A stretch of DNA of 64,000 nt from an uncultured Clostridia bacterium (GCA_947625515.1 CANQOO010000003.1:93222-157221), one strand, 5' to 3'; positions 35,685 through 45,079 are shown, numbered from the stretch's first letter. Notes: generated from the letters alone by a model not told the origin. Numbers and translations: made by a program.

Positions 35685-36851
35685 TCACAGCATAAAGTCG
35701 GAATAGACGCCATAGCCTTTTGTTGGGTCATTCAGAAAAACATGTGTGACCGCCCCAATAATTTTGCCGTCCTGCATGATTGGCGAGCCGCTCATGCCCT
35801 GCACAATGCCGCCTGTCAGCCCAAGAAGACGTTTGTCTTTCACGCGAAACACCATACTTTTGTCACTTGCCGATTTTTGAACGTTGGCTTTAATAATTTC
35901 GATGTCATATTCTTCTCTGATGCCGCTAATACTGGACACAATTTTCGCCGCACCAAGTTTCACGCCCAATCTCCCACCCAGTTTGGCAGTCAAATTTTCA
36001 TCCACCAGTCCCGACATGTCAGTCAAAACGCCGTTGATGCCGAATTTATAGTTATTTTCAATCGTCCCTTTTGGCTTTGTCTGCAAAAAGACGCAACGAA
36101 GTTCGCCCGGAACGTTTTTCTTGCCCTTTGTCACACCAATCAGGCTGCAATCAAACACTTTGCCGCCCGAAATTGGCACAACGTTTCCGCCACTTCCTTC
36201 CACAATCGGGTGCCCAAGTGCACCATATCTTCGGCTGTTTTTGTTCACAAATGTCAGCGTGCCGATGCCCGAAATGTCGTCTTTTGCCCACAGCCCCATC
36301 TTTAAATCTCCGCTTTGCTCGTCACGCGTGGTCTTGACAATCGTCTTTAACTTTTTATTCTTTCGCAAAAACTCCACTTCACTTTCTTCGGCACGTTCTT
36401 CCAAAAGCTGCGGCACATCGTCCAAACTTTCCACCTGATGCCCATTGATGGATGTGATGATGTCGCCCTCACGCAGCGTGCAGCCACTTTCGTTGCTGAC
36501 CACAATCGCTCCGTCCGAAACAAGCGAAAGTCCAAGCGGCACTCCGCCAACATAATATTCATCCTCTCCGGTCAGCACAATGCCCACACGCCGAATAGGA
36601 AGAAATCCGAAAAGTTTAAAAACAATCTCGTCCTGACGCGACTTCTGCCCGCCCACAATCTTTTCATTGTTCTCAATTTGAGCGTTAATGAAACTGCCAA
36701 ACCTGCGGGACTCATTGATTTGAGCAACATCGTCAAAACTCGCCAAAATGCCATCGTCTAAGCGAAAAATCTGCGTCATTGGAATGATTATTGAAAGGCA
36801 AAAAATCGCCACAAACACCAAGGAAACAATTTTGAAATATCGCGTTTTCAT
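35685..36851 (-). CDS. spoIVB: SpoIVB peptidase (S55 family, stage IV sporulation)
   Basis: 388 residues. N-terminal signal anchor (about residues 5-27), a PDZ domain (SGCTLREGDIITSINGHQV, around 125-190) and a C-terminal S55 peptidase domain with His in YGALGHPIV and Ser in IVQGMSGSPIMQDG. In Bacillus it is secreted from the forespore and triggers pro-sigma-K processing via SpoIVFA. It suggests that the host forms endospores or descends from spore formers. In many genomes spoIVB follows recN; here it is 4.4 kb away from recN. The start could be the GTG at 36857 or the ATG at 36851. Confidence 0.93.
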   Translation of the reverse strand: MKTRYFKIVSLVFVAIFCLSIIIPMTQIFRLDDGILASFDDVAQINESRRFGSFINAQIENNEKIVGGQKSRQDEIVFKLFGFLPIRRVGIVLTGEDEYYVGGVPLGLSLVSDGAIVVSNESGCTLREGDIITSINGHQVESLDDVPQLLEERAEESEVEFLRKNKKLKTIVKTTRDEQSGDLKMGLWAKDDISGIGTLTFVNKNSRRYGALGHPIVEGSGGNVVPISGGKVFDCSLIGVTKGKKNVPGELRCVFLQTKPKGTIENNYKFGINGVLTDMSGLVDENLTAKLGGRLGVKLGAAKIVSSISGIREEYDIEIIKANVQKSASDKSMVFRVKDKRLLGLTGGIVQGMSGSPIMQDGKIIGAVTHVFLNDPTKGYGVYSDFML

Positions 36852-36912
36852 ATGCACATAGTGTTTGTAGAATTGGCTGCATTATTCAAAAATTTCGCCC
36901 GAAAGTTCGGCC

Positions 36913-37542
36913 TCAAAGTGGGTCTTTCAGGACAAAAGCATATTTTGCAAGTTCTTTTTTCCGCTGCTTATATTGCGGGCAAATCCTCTCCACCGCCTTC
37001 CAAAATCTTGGCGAATGATTCATGTGCAGTCCGTGACAAAGTTCGTGGCAGATGACATACTCAACAAGTGGTCGTGGCAGGATGACTAACTTCCAATTCA
37101 ATTTCATAATTTTTTTTGAGCTGAAACTGCCCCAAATGTGAGTGGAAGAAACTTTTTTAATTTCCGAAAATTTAAGACCGGTTCGATGTGAAATTTCTCT
37201 TGCGAACTCTTCAACATCACAAAAATGGGACAAATAATATTTTTTAATCTCCTTGGCCTTTTTCAGGTCAGAAAAATCATCAAAACCAATCGCAATTTCG
37301 CTGGTGTGGACAAGTGGCTTGCCGTCAAAATATATCCACTCTTTAAAATTGAATGTTTCACCCAGGGCTTCACGTTCCTGCAATTTTGCAGCATTTTTAT
37401 GCAGCCAATCCTTCTTGCTGGCAAGAAAATCCTCAATTTTTTTTGCCGAAGTGCCAGTTGGCACCTTCAAAACGGCATTTTCCGAATCCAACAGCTTCAA
37501 ACAGATTGTCTTGCGAGGCATTTTTATGATTTCAATCTTCAT
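36913..37542 (-). CDS. YgjP/WLM-type metallopeptidase (DUF45)
   Basis: 209 residues. The zinc motif HELCHGLHMNHSPRFW (HExxH...H) at about residue 165 and the upstream SSKKIMKLNWKLVILP segment define the DUF45/YgjP family. The N-terminal half (about 1-95) is the usual all-beta/alpha lead. Family members are predicted soluble proteases of unknown substrate, often near restriction or DNA-repair genes, which is not the case here. Complete, separated by 61 bases from spoIVB on the same strand. Confidence 0.88.
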   Translation of the reverse strand: MKIEIIKMPRKTICLKLLDSENAVLKVPTGTSAKKIEDFLASKKDWLHKNAAKLQEREALGETFNFKEWIYFDGKPLVHTSEIAIGFDDFSDLKKAKEIKKYYLSHFCDVEEFAREISHRTGLKFSEIKKVSSTHIWGSFSSKKIMKLNWKLVILPRPLVEYVICHELCHGLHMNHSPRFWKAVERICPQYKQRKKELAKYAFVLKDPL

Positions 37543-37664
37543 GACCTGATTATATCACACTCTCACATCTCCGACAAAGAAATTTCCTTCCTTCGCATTC
37601 AATTTTGCCATTTTGTTTTTCCCGATTTTGTGATTTTGTATTTTTTAGCATGCTCACTTGCCTG

Positions 37665-37737
37665 CTTATGCTGCATAACACCACCATATATTGCGGTGTT
37701 ATGCAACATATCACCATGCATATTGTGGTGTTATGCA
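37665..37737. repeat. Interspersed palindromic repeat, copy 9 (double)
   Basis: GCTGCATAACACCACC, ATATTGCGGTGTTATGCA, ACATATCACCATGCATA and TTGTGGTGTTATGCA follow one another, so two complete hairpins lie in tandem. It sits between the divergent metallopeptidase and PadR-family genes, upstream of the latter's promoter. Confidence 0.8.
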
Positions 37738-37772
37738 TTTTTTAAATTTTTTGCATAATACCTCAATTTTGT

Positions 37773-37801
37773 TTGACAAATTTGTTTTTTAAATATAAAA
37801 T
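37773..37801 (+). promoter_or_regulatory. Promoter of the PadR-fusion gene
   Basis: TTGACA (37773-37778), a 17-base spacer and TAAAAT (37796-37801). The AAAGGAG ribosome binding site lies just before the ATG at 37823, giving a very short leader. Confidence 0.75.
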
Positions 37802-37822
37802 ATTTAACAAAAGGAGTTTGAT

Positions 37823-40015
37823 ATGGCAAACAACAGTGCAAACGGAGCCGCTTATCTGATTTTGGACAGTCTTGCAAGCGGCTCAAAATATGGTCTGGAA
37901 ATCATTGAACATATTTCCACCCGCACCGGCGGTCATGTGATTATGAAGAAGCCGACATTGTATTCCGCCCTCACCCGCATGGAGAAAAAGGGACTTGTTT
38001 CTTCGTCCTATTGGCAGACAAGCGACATGGGTGGAAAACGCCATTATTACACCATCACCAACGCCGGGAAGAAAGAACTTGACAGCCTTGAAGTCGAGTT
38101 TAAAAACGCGTCATTTGACGATTTTGACGAAGAAACCCCAGCAAACAAGGAGGAAAGCCTTGCACCAAGCACCGAAAAGCCGATTGTGGGCTGGCAAGAC
38201 AACATGTTCAACCTCACCGAGCAGCCAAAAGCGGAAAAAGCCTCCCAGCCAAAGGCCGATGATGTCATTGAAAATCAAATGGACCTCTTCTCTTTCCAGG
38301 CAGAACAAAACAACTCCGCCACGCCTGCAAACAATCCTGACACCGCATTTTCCTCAAATAATTTCGACTCAAACAATTTTGACGCTGCTGCATCTGCTAA
38401 CAATTTTAATGCTGAGTCTTCGAACAGTATCAACTCATTCAACTCCAACACAGCGAGAGATTTTAATACCTCCTCCGAAGATTCAAGCGATTTTAATGCA
38501 GAAAAAGCGGAAAAAATGGAATATTATCAGTCGATTTTGCAGCAGCAGCCGGCTTATTTGCAGCCTGAGACCCAAAACGACACCACAAACGCTGCCATAA
38601 ACAATGCCGCCAATGCCTCGGAGGACACACAAGATGACGCCGTTTTCTTGGATAGGTCCGAGGGCTTAGACGTCGCCCAAGAGAAGCAAAATCAAGCAAT
38701 TTATGACAGTTCTCAAGATTTGAAGAGATATCGCAAGCGTAGAAGCTTTGCGGAAAATCAGATTGAGATGTCAGTGGAATATGAGCGGGAAGAAGACCTG
38801 GAAAATCAACGCAAGCAAATTGAAAATTTGAAAAACACACTGCTCAACTTCCGTCAAAATAAGAATGAACAAATTTTGGATAATTTTGGCTCAAACTACG
38901 CACAAAACGGTTCAGATTCCTTATTTGCAAACACCGCTTCGGACAATTCCGGTGCCACATTAAGTGGTTCAAACACTCAGAGCCAGCCTCAGCAAGCATC
39001 TCCACAGCAGTGGGCATCTTTTGAACAGGCTCAAACGCAAGAACAAACTCAACGAAATCCTGTGTGGTCCTGGCAAAAACAAACCCAAGAGCAACCTGCT
39101 CAAAACTCTGCGACCGAAGACACTCAACGCATCGACGACGCCGTGTTTGTGACCTCCCGCGTCAACGAGGCAGAGATACCTGTTCAGAAAAAAATCCTGC
39201 CGCCTAATATCGAAATCGGCGTGGCGGATGCCAATCTCCCTGCCCCAAAGAGAAACGCCAATTTGGAGCCAACATATAAGGATATGATGGCAAAACTTTA
39301 TGAACGCAAAAAGGAAAAGGAAAAGACAAAACTTGAAAATTCGCAAAGCCCTTCGCGTTCAGCACAGCCGTCAGAAGAATTGACAAACAAACATTCTTCA
39401 CAAGACAAAGTTTCCCAGCAAAGCAGTGCTCGCAGCAGTCAGACTGCCAGCAATGGTCATGCACCTGCATATCAAACTTCATATGAAAGCGGAAATTTCA
39501 ACGATTTGGATAGTTTCGCCGACTATGCCACTCTGCGAGGCTATTATGCTCAACGAGGGATTGAGTTTAAGGAATACGCCAAAGCGTCAGTTGTTCGCAC
39601 GCACAACACCAATTTTCTGCAATTCATCTCTTCGATTGTGCTGTTGCTGCTTTCCGGCATTGGTTGCAGCGTGATTTTCGGCATTATTGCTGGAACACAT
39701 CTGTTAAATCCAAGCAGCAACTTCTTGTTCTACACCGTGCCGAGCCTGTTTTTGCTTTACTCCATCTTCATGTTTGTGCGATACAAAATTTACGCCAGCA
39801 AAAAAGCCGCCCTCGCCTACAACGCAGTCACGAATTGGGCAGTGCTGATTTTGATGCTGGTGGTCATTGTTGTCATAAACATCTGCTGCGGCATGGAATA
39901 TGAATTCATCAAAAATTTCCTCACATCTCTTTTGGTGCCAAGCTATGCCATGCTGCTGGCGTTCCCATGCAATTACTACATCAAAAAATTCTTGTATAAG
40001 CACTATGGTAAATAG
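37823..40015 (+). CDS. PadR-type winged-helix regulator fused to a membrane domain
   Basis: 730 residues. Residues ~1-95 are a PadR winged helix (LILDSLASGSKYGLEIIEHI, KPTLYSALTRMEKKGLVSSS, GKRHYYTITNAGKKELDSLE). A very long Asn/Gln/Ser-rich low-complexity region follows (~100-590), with one coiled-coil-like basic/acidic segment (~295-345). The C-terminus has four hydrophobic segments (~605-730). Ordinary PadR proteins are ~110-180 residues and soluble. The arrangement suggests a membrane-tethered transcription factor sensing the envelope, possibly released by proteolysis; this is inference. No target operon is adjacent. Confidence 0.85.
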   Translation: MANNSANGAAYLILDSLASGSKYGLEIIEHISTRTGGHVIMKKPTLYSALTRMEKKGLVSSSYWQTSDMGGKRHYYTITNAGKKELDSLEVEFKNASFDDFDEETPANKEESLAPSTEKPIVGWQDNMFNLTEQPKAEKASQPKADDVIENQMDLFSFQAEQNNSATPANNPDTAFSSNNFDSNNFDAAASANNFNAESSNSINSFNSNTARDFNTSSEDSSDFNAEKAEKMEYYQSILQQQPAYLQPETQNDTTNAAINNAANASEDTQDDAVFLDRSEGLDVAQEKQNQAIYDSSQDLKRYRKRRSFAENQIEMSVEYEREEDLENQRKQIENLKNTLLNFRQNKNEQILDNFGSNYAQNGSDSLFANTASDNSGATLSGSNTQSQPQQASPQQWASFEQAQTQEQTQRNPVWSWQKQTQEQPAQNSATEDTQRIDDAVFVTSRVNEAEIPVQKKILPPNIEIGVADANLPAPKRNANLEPTYKDMMAKLYERKKEKEKTKLENSQSPSRSAQPSEELTNKHSSQDKVSQQSSARSSQTASNGHAPAYQTSYESGNFNDLDSFADYATLRGYYAQRGIEFKEYAKASVVRTHNTNFLQFISSIVLLLLSGIGCSVIFGIIAGTHLLNPSSNFLFYTVPSLFLLYSIFMFVRYKIYASKKAALAYNAVTNWAVLILMLVVIVVINICCGMEYEFIKNFLTSLLVPSYAMLLAFPCNYYIKKFLYKHYGK

Positions 40016-40070
40016 GCTTGGCAAGATAATGAAATTCTGATTAAGGGCATTAACTCGCTTGAATAAGTTT

Positions 40071-40328
40071 TTGACAACTTTAAATAAAAAACCTAGACTT
40101 TTAGTATGAAAATCTTATAAAAGCACTCGACAATTTTATAGAAAACACAAATCAAAAAATTTTTTTGAAAATTGTGAATATTATTTTCAAATCGTCACAT
40201 CATAAGAGTAAGTTAAGCGACTGCCAAGACGGCAACAGTAGTTGCCAATATCGGCGAAGTGGACTTAACTTAAAAACGAAAAGAGATTTAGTTCTTGAAG
40301 AACAGTTTTGATCTCTTTTCTTTTTTTG
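40071..40328 (+). ncRNA. Candidate structured RNA with its own promoter and terminator
   Basis: In the 531-base gap after the PadR-fusion gene: a possible promoter TTGACA (40071-40076) / TAGACT (40094-40099). Then comes a closing stem TAAGTTAAG (40209-40217) / CTTAACTTA (40264-40272) enclosing mutually exclusive hairpins (TGCC/GGCA 40222-40234; GGCAAC/GTTGCC 40231-40246; GCC/GGC 40244-40255). A strong terminator follows: AAAAGAGAT (40279-40287), inner GTTCT/AGAAC, ATCTCTTTT (40311-40319), then T-rich. No known RNA family was recognised. The next gene is convergent, so this would be an independent small RNA or a 3'-UTR element. Confidence 0.5.
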
Positions 40329-40546
40329 CTCTTCTCTCCCGCACGTAGCCAGCGAAACATATTTATAAGGCCAACTTTTTGCACTGAGCATTTGTTTTAC
40401 ATCTTCTCACAATATGTCCACGTCGCATATTCTTATTCCATCCAACATCTTCGGTGCAAGATAACTGCCTATCTTTTGCAAACATCCAACATCTTCCTTG
40501 CAAGATGCCCGCTTATCTTATTGAAACAAGCACATTATGAAAAATG

Positions 40547-41155
40547 TCAGCTATTTTTCTTGCGGCGAAAGCGTTTGAAAAGTGACACGATCGCACAGCC
40601 CAAAAGCCAAATGGCAATCATGGCAAGTGCGACGATGAAAATATAGAATGTCGAGTTTGCAAACAGCAGGCACAGCACCAACACAATCGCACACGAAATG
40701 GCGTCGCCGATGGCAAGTGACACAAACGCCTGCCACGTTTTCAGTCCAAGCAGTGCTGCAATCACACCACCCGAATATACCCCCGTAAGCGGCAGCGGAA
40801 CAGCCACGAAAAACGCCACCCATGCACATTTTTTGAATGTGCTTTGTTTTGCATCCACCTTCTCCATGCGTGGGCGAAATTTGCCCTCCAAACGAGTCCA
40901 AATTTTCTCATGCACAAAGCCGCTTGTCTTGTTTTTGATGAGTTTTGTCAGCCACACAACAAGAATCGCCGGCAGCAAACTGCCAAGCAGTGCCACACAA
41001 AACGCCGCCAGCGGCGACAAAACTTGCTCGCCCCAAATTGCCACCGAAAGCCCAAATGGGATGGCAACTTTGCTTTCCAGCGTGGGAATCATTGCCATGA
41101 TAAGCACCGCCAAAACAACGCTATTGCCGAAATTATCTACAAAAAAATTGACCAT
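40547..41155 (-). CDS. Small multidrug export protein family (COG2426) membrane protein
   Basis: 202 residues from the ATG at 41155 (GGAG seven bases upstream). Five to six hydrophobic segments. IPTLESKVAIPFGLS near the N-terminus and FVAVPLPLTGVYSGG in the middle match the COG2426 family, whose transport role is largely inferred. It ends in a basic tail, KRFRRKKNS. It lies alone, between the RNA candidate and recN. Confidence 0.8.
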   Translation of the reverse strand: MVNFFVDNFGNSVVLAVLIMAMIPTLESKVAIPFGLSVAIWGEQVLSPLAAFCVALLGSLLPAILVVWLTKLIKNKTSGFVHEKIWTRLEGKFRPRMEKVDAKQSTFKKCAWVAFFVAVPLPLTGVYSGGVIAALLGLKTWQAFVSLAIGDAISCAIVLVLCLLFANSTFYIFIVALAMIAIWLLGCAIVSLFKRFRRKKNS

Positions 41156-41252
41156 AGGACAACTCCACATATTATCCTATGGCATTTAAATTTATTTTAG
41201 AATATAAGCCGACTTTTTGGGTGTCACTTTTTGAGGCATCACGTTTAAAGCG

Positions 41253-42908
41253 TCACTGCTCAAACAATTTTTTGGCATGCTGCATTGCCGTTTCGGAGAC
41301 ATGCAAAGAGCCGTCAATGAGTCGGGCAACCTCTTCAACAGCACGCTGATGAGAAAGATTGGACGCAGTGGAAACAGTTTGCTCGCCCACAAGCTTTTTC
41401 TCCACAAAAACGAACCGCTCTGCCTTCGCCGCAACGACCGGCGTGTGCGTGATGCAGATGATTTGCGTAAATTTTGAAATATTCACCAACTTTTCTGCCA
41501 CCTTGCCCGCAGTTATTCCGCTGATGCCGGCATCAATTTCGTCAAACACAACCGTCTGAACCATTTCTTTGCCAAGCATAACATTCTTAAATGCCAGCAA
41601 AAGTCTAGAAAGTTCCCCGCCGGACGCCGTTTTATGTAAGTCCTTAATGTCCTGTCCGCGATTGGCAGAAAACATAAACTTCACGCTGTCCGCCCCCTTC
41701 GCCGAACATTCACAAGGGGAAATTTGCACAACAAAACGCGTATTTTTCATTTCAAGGTCGGCAAGTTCGGTCATAATTCGCTGCTCAAATTCGCGGGCAA
41801 AACGCGTCCGCAGTGCGGTCAGATTATTGCATTGAGCGGCAAGTTCGCCCTCGACTTTTTGGGCGTCCGCTTGCAAAGCGGAAAGCAGCTGCTCGCTCTG
41901 CTCCAATTCTTCCAGCCTCTTTTGGCATTTTTCCTGATAAGCCAAAATGTCCTCAATCGTGCGGCCATATTTTTTGGAAAGAGTTTTAATCAAATCCAGC
42001 CGTGCATCAATTCTTTCAAGTTCCCGCGGGTCAAAATCGGAATTGTCTTTAATCGTTTCCAGCGTTTCCGCCACGTCCCGCACCTCATAATAGGCGTTTT
42101 CAAGACGCTCACGGCACTGGTCGATATCTTTAAACTGCGTAAAATTGGAAAGGTCGCTCTTGGCGGAATAAAGAAGCGAAGTGGCATTATCGCGGCCGTC
42201 AGTAAGTTTTTCCAGCACAGAGGTCAGACTTTCAAAAATCTTTTCAGAAGACGAAATGAAAGCAAAACGCTCTCGCAGCGACTCTTCCTCAGTCAAATCC
42301 AAGTGAGCATTTTCAATTTCGTCAATCTGGAAAGAAAGCAGGTCTTTTTCGCGGGCACGCTCGCTCTCGTCGCCGCCAAGTGAAGCAATTTTCGCACGAA
42401 TTTCCTTCAACTGACCAAAAAGAGATGCCACCACGGCACACTGATTCTCAATTTCCTTTCCGCCGAATCTGTCGAGGAAAGGAAGATGATTGGAAACGTT
42501 CAAAAGCCCAACACTGTCGTGCTGTCCGCAAAAATCCGCCATTTTGGATGTCAGCGAAACAAGCATTTTTGCCGTCACAGGGAAGCCGTTCACTTTCAGC
42601 GACGTTTTTCCATCCTGCGAAAGTGTTCGGGAAATAATCACCTCTCCGTCGCATTCGATGTCCCAATCTCGCAAAATTTGCAAGCAGTGTTCGCCGACAT
42701 TAGTAAAGACGCCGTCAACACGCATAAGGTTTTGCCCCGTGCGAACAAAATTTTTGTCCGACTTCGCCCCAAGCACAAACGACAAGGCATCAATAATTAT
42801 GCTCTTGCCGGCACCCGACTGCCCAAGCAAGCAGTTGAAGCCGCTGGAAAAATCTATTGTCTGCTTTTCGAAAAGAGCAAAATTGGAAAGTGTCAAAGAA
42901 GAAAGCAT
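41253..42908 (-). CDS. recN: DNA repair protein RecN
   Basis: 551 residues from the ATG at 42908. SMC-like ATPase: N-terminal LSNFALFEKQTIDFSSGFN and Walker A LGQSGAGKSIIIDAL (most RecN have GETGAGKS), a central coiled coil with a hinge, and the C-terminal signature TASGGELSRLLLAFK and Walker B VVFDEIDAGISG. It acts early at double-strand breaks. It lies downstream of argR, as in Bacillus, but a terminator and its own -10 box suggest separate transcription. Confidence 0.96.
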   Translation of the reverse strand: MLSSLTLSNFALFEKQTIDFSSGFNCLLGQSGAGKSIIIDALSFVLGAKSDKNFVRTGQNLMRVDGVFTNVGEHCLQILRDWDIECDGEVIISRTLSQDGKTSLKVNGFPVTAKMLVSLTSKMADFCGQHDSVGLLNVSNHLPFLDRFGGKEIENQCAVVASLFGQLKEIRAKIASLGGDESERAREKDLLSFQIDEIENAHLDLTEEESLRERFAFISSSEKIFESLTSVLEKLTDGRDNATSLLYSAKSDLSNFTQFKDIDQCRERLENAYYEVRDVAETLETIKDNSDFDPRELERIDARLDLIKTLSKKYGRTIEDILAYQEKCQKRLEELEQSEQLLSALQADAQKVEGELAAQCNNLTALRTRFAREFEQRIMTELADLEMKNTRFVVQISPCECSAKGADSVKFMFSANRGQDIKDLHKTASGGELSRLLLAFKNVMLGKEMVQTVVFDEIDAGISGITAGKVAEKLVNISKFTQIICITHTPVVAAKAERFVFVEKKLVGEQTVSTASNLSHQRAVEEVARLIDGSLHVSETAMQHAKKLFEQ

Positions 42909-43006
42909 ATCCACCCCTCATTGGAAACATTATACACTTTTTCAAGATATAAAGCAAACATTCGCGACGTAAAACTTGCCTGCTGACGCTTTATAAACAC
43001 GGCAAA

Positions 43007-43034
43007 ATAAAAAATGTCACAAAATGTGGCATTT
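43007..43034 (-). terminator. Terminator after argR
   Basis: On the - strand, AAATGCCAC (43034-43026), a five-base loop and GTGACATTT (43020-43012), followed by T-rich sequence. It lies between argR and recN. Confidence 0.75.
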
Positions 43035-43054
43035 GTTGGAAAAGGCTATTAAAA

Positions 43055-43510
43055 TTATGACATCATTTGTGTCAAGGTTGTCACCGCTTCTGTGGCAAGG
43101 GTTGTGGTCGGAAAGATGAGCATCACAGTGTCGTCGCCATAAGTTGCACCCATAAGTTCGTTGAGGTTAAGCTTGTCAATGAATGAGCAAACACCGGAGC
43201 CCATTCCTTTAATTGTTCTGACAACGGCAAGGTTGAGGGCGGGTTTGACGGAGATGACGCACTCGCGGAAGATGTTTATGTATTTATTGGAGACAACCTG
43301 CTGCTGGTCGCCGCCAAGGATGGCGTATTTATATTTGCCGCTGGACGACAAAATTTTGGTCAAGCCCAGTTCTTTGATATCGCGAGAAATTGTTGCCTGG
43401 GTGATTTCAAAATTGGCATTTTTCAATTCCCGAGCCAATTCTTCCTGAGTTTCAATCTCTTTTGTGGAGATAAGTTCCAAAATTTTTGACTGCCTTGAGC
43501 TTCTTGCCAT
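43055..43510 (-). CDS. argR: Arginine repressor
   Basis: 151 residues. N-terminal winged helix (QEELARELKNANFEITQATISRDIKELGL) and C-terminal hexamerisation/arginine-binding domain with GATYGDDTVMLIFP, where the Asp pair contacts arginine. It represses arginine synthesis and may activate catabolism. Three ARG-box-like palindromes upstream point to autoregulation. No arg biosynthetic gene is in the window. Confidence 0.95.
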   Translation of the reverse strand: MARSSRQSKILELISTKEIETQEELARELKNANFEITQATISRDIKELGLTKILSSSGKYKYAILGGDQQQVVSNKYINIFRECVISVKPALNLAVVRTIKGMGSGVCSFIDKLNLNELMGATYGDDTVMLIFPTTTLATEAVTTLTQMMS

Positions 43511-43564
43511 TTTCAGCCCTCCGAATGGCTACATGCCGCTAAATTACGGCGATGTAGCGATTTC

Positions 43565-43659
43565 TGCATAAATATAAATTTATGAATATTCATGCAATTT
43601 TGATAATTATACATCAAAATTTATAAAAATGCAAGTGATTTTTGCATAAATATTCGTCA
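43565..43659. promoter_or_regulatory. ARG-box-like array upstream of argR
   Basis: TGCATAAATATAAAT (43565-43579), TATGAATATTCATGCA (43581-43596) and TGCATAAATATTCGTCA (43643-43659) fit the known AT-rich ARG box pattern (TNTGNATWWWWATNCANA). Two are contiguous, as expected for hexamer binding. The function is inferred from the match and location. Confidence 0.65.
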
Positions 43660-43916
43660 ATTTTTCATAAAAATTTGAATTTTTGCAAATTTATGAAAAC
43701 GAAATTTATAAATATAAGTTAATATACATTTTCGTTTACGCCGCTCTCAGCACACCTCGCCCGTTCGCAACAAAAAAAATTTTTTCTCAGCGGGAAGCAA
43801 GCCAACTCACAAAAAGTTGGCTTCACTGAGCCACAAGTCGCTCTCAACAAAAAATCAAACTCACCCATTCTCAGCATGTGACAACCACTCTTTTCAAAAA
43901 TTCAAAAAAAACACTC

Positions 43917-43945
43917 TTGACAAGTCCCAAGACATATGATATACT
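43917..43945 (+). promoter_or_regulatory. Strong promoter of the 370-aa unknown gene
   Basis: Perfect TTGACA (43917-43922), 17-base spacer and TATACT (43940-43945). It is followed by CGGAG about eight bases before the ATG. The rest of the 43511-43966 gap holds the ARG boxes and AT-rich filler. Confidence 0.85.
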
Positions 43946-43966
43946 CCTAAATAACGGAGAAAAAAT

Positions 43967-45079
43967 ATGAACGATATAACAAGACTTTATTTGCGAGAAA
44001 ATGAAGAAATCATCGCAACGATTACCAAAAATTGGGAGAAAATGGGCAGAGCCATCGCCCCATCAGTGCTTGAAGCAGCAAAGGCTGCAAAGGCTGGCCT
44101 TATGGCACTTAAAAAATGTCCAAGTCTTAACAACATCTGGCACATCTATGAAAGATATCCAGAAGTTGTGCTTTTCCCACAAATTTTGGGCACAATCAAA
44201 GAGGCATATTTGGATGCTCACGCCCCTCAGGGACAAAGAAGAGACAAACAATTAAGCACATTTGAATTTTCTCTGAACAAAATGTATGAGGTGGCTCAGG
44301 TGTTTTATCCAAATTTTAAATCTATCTCTGCCGCCGAACTGCAAAAAGAGCTGGATGCAACAGAAGCCACTCTCACAAGTGTCCCTTATGAAAACAGAAA
44401 AATTACATCCGGCGTTAGAGGTACTCTCAAACATAACAGCACTCTCCTGCCAAAATTATTTTCACCTGAATCACTGAAAGACCCTCAAACACAAAGAATG
44501 TTGGTCTATTTGTCTGACCACAACGTTATCACCGTCGGCGACTTTATGAAATTTTTGAATGAGCATAACAGGGATTTCAGCACCTATATCAGCATCACCG
44601 GATTATCCGCCCCTTATCGTCAACTTCGCGAAGGCATTTTCGCAATGCATGACCGCCTTGCTCATCTTCACATGTCAGACTCGAACGCTTCAAAAGGTCA
44701 AATGCGTGAGAGCAGTTATGCCGTTGTTGGAACAGTTCCAACTGAAAAGCACACAGAAGTTGCTTCAACTGAGAAAAACATTGATGTTATGCCAGCAACA
44801 AAGGAAGTTTGCGAACCCGAAAAAGAGCATGACACCCTTCCAGCCCTTTATAAGGCCGTGTCCACCGGACAAATCAGCCCTTTGGAATTTGAACAAAGAT
44901 TGCACGCTTTGGCACAAGCAACAAACAATGCAGAGAACATTATGATGGCCATCAACACAATGGTAGGAATCATCAAATCAGTCAGTGAAACAGTTGAATT
45001 TTTGCTTGAACAAGTAAACAACACTTTGTTCAACGCGTCAAACAACAGCAAAAACAATGCCGGCGAAGGCAAGGACTGA
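43967..45079 (+). CDS. Conserved-looking protein of unknown function
   Basis: 370 residues, no recognised family. Mostly helical and soluble, starting MNDITRLYLRENEEIIATITKNW. The middle (about 240-290) is Thr/Glu/Lys-rich and probably a linker. The C-terminus is Asn/Lys-rich with a hydrophobic helix around 325-350 (IMMAINTMVGIIKSVSETVEFLLEQV), perhaps amphipathic. No signal peptide. It has a near-consensus promoter and its own terminator, so it is a well-expressed single gene. No context clue to function. Confidence 0.8.
   Translation: MNDITRLYLRENEEIIATITKNWEKMGRAIAPSVLEAAKAAKAGLMALKKCPSLNNIWHIYERYPEVVLFPQILGTIKEAYLDAHAPQGQRRDKQLSTFEFSLNKMYEVAQVFYPNFKSISAAELQKELDATEATLTSVPYENRKITSGVRGTLKHNSTLLPKLFSPESLKDPQTQRMLVYLSDHNVITVGDFMKFLNEHNRDFSTYISITGLSAPYRQLREGIFAMHDRLAHLHMSDSNASKGQMRESSYAVVGTVPTEKHTEVASTEKNIDVMPATKEVCEPEKEHDTLPALYKAVSTGQISPLEFEQRLHALAQATNNAENIMMAINTMVGIIKSVSETVEFLLEQVNNTLFNASNNSKNNAGEGKD

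Noticed and set aside
40380..40530. Repeated CATCCAACATCTTC words considered as a repeat array
   Set aside because: Only two loose copies in a low-complexity stretch; no regular period.
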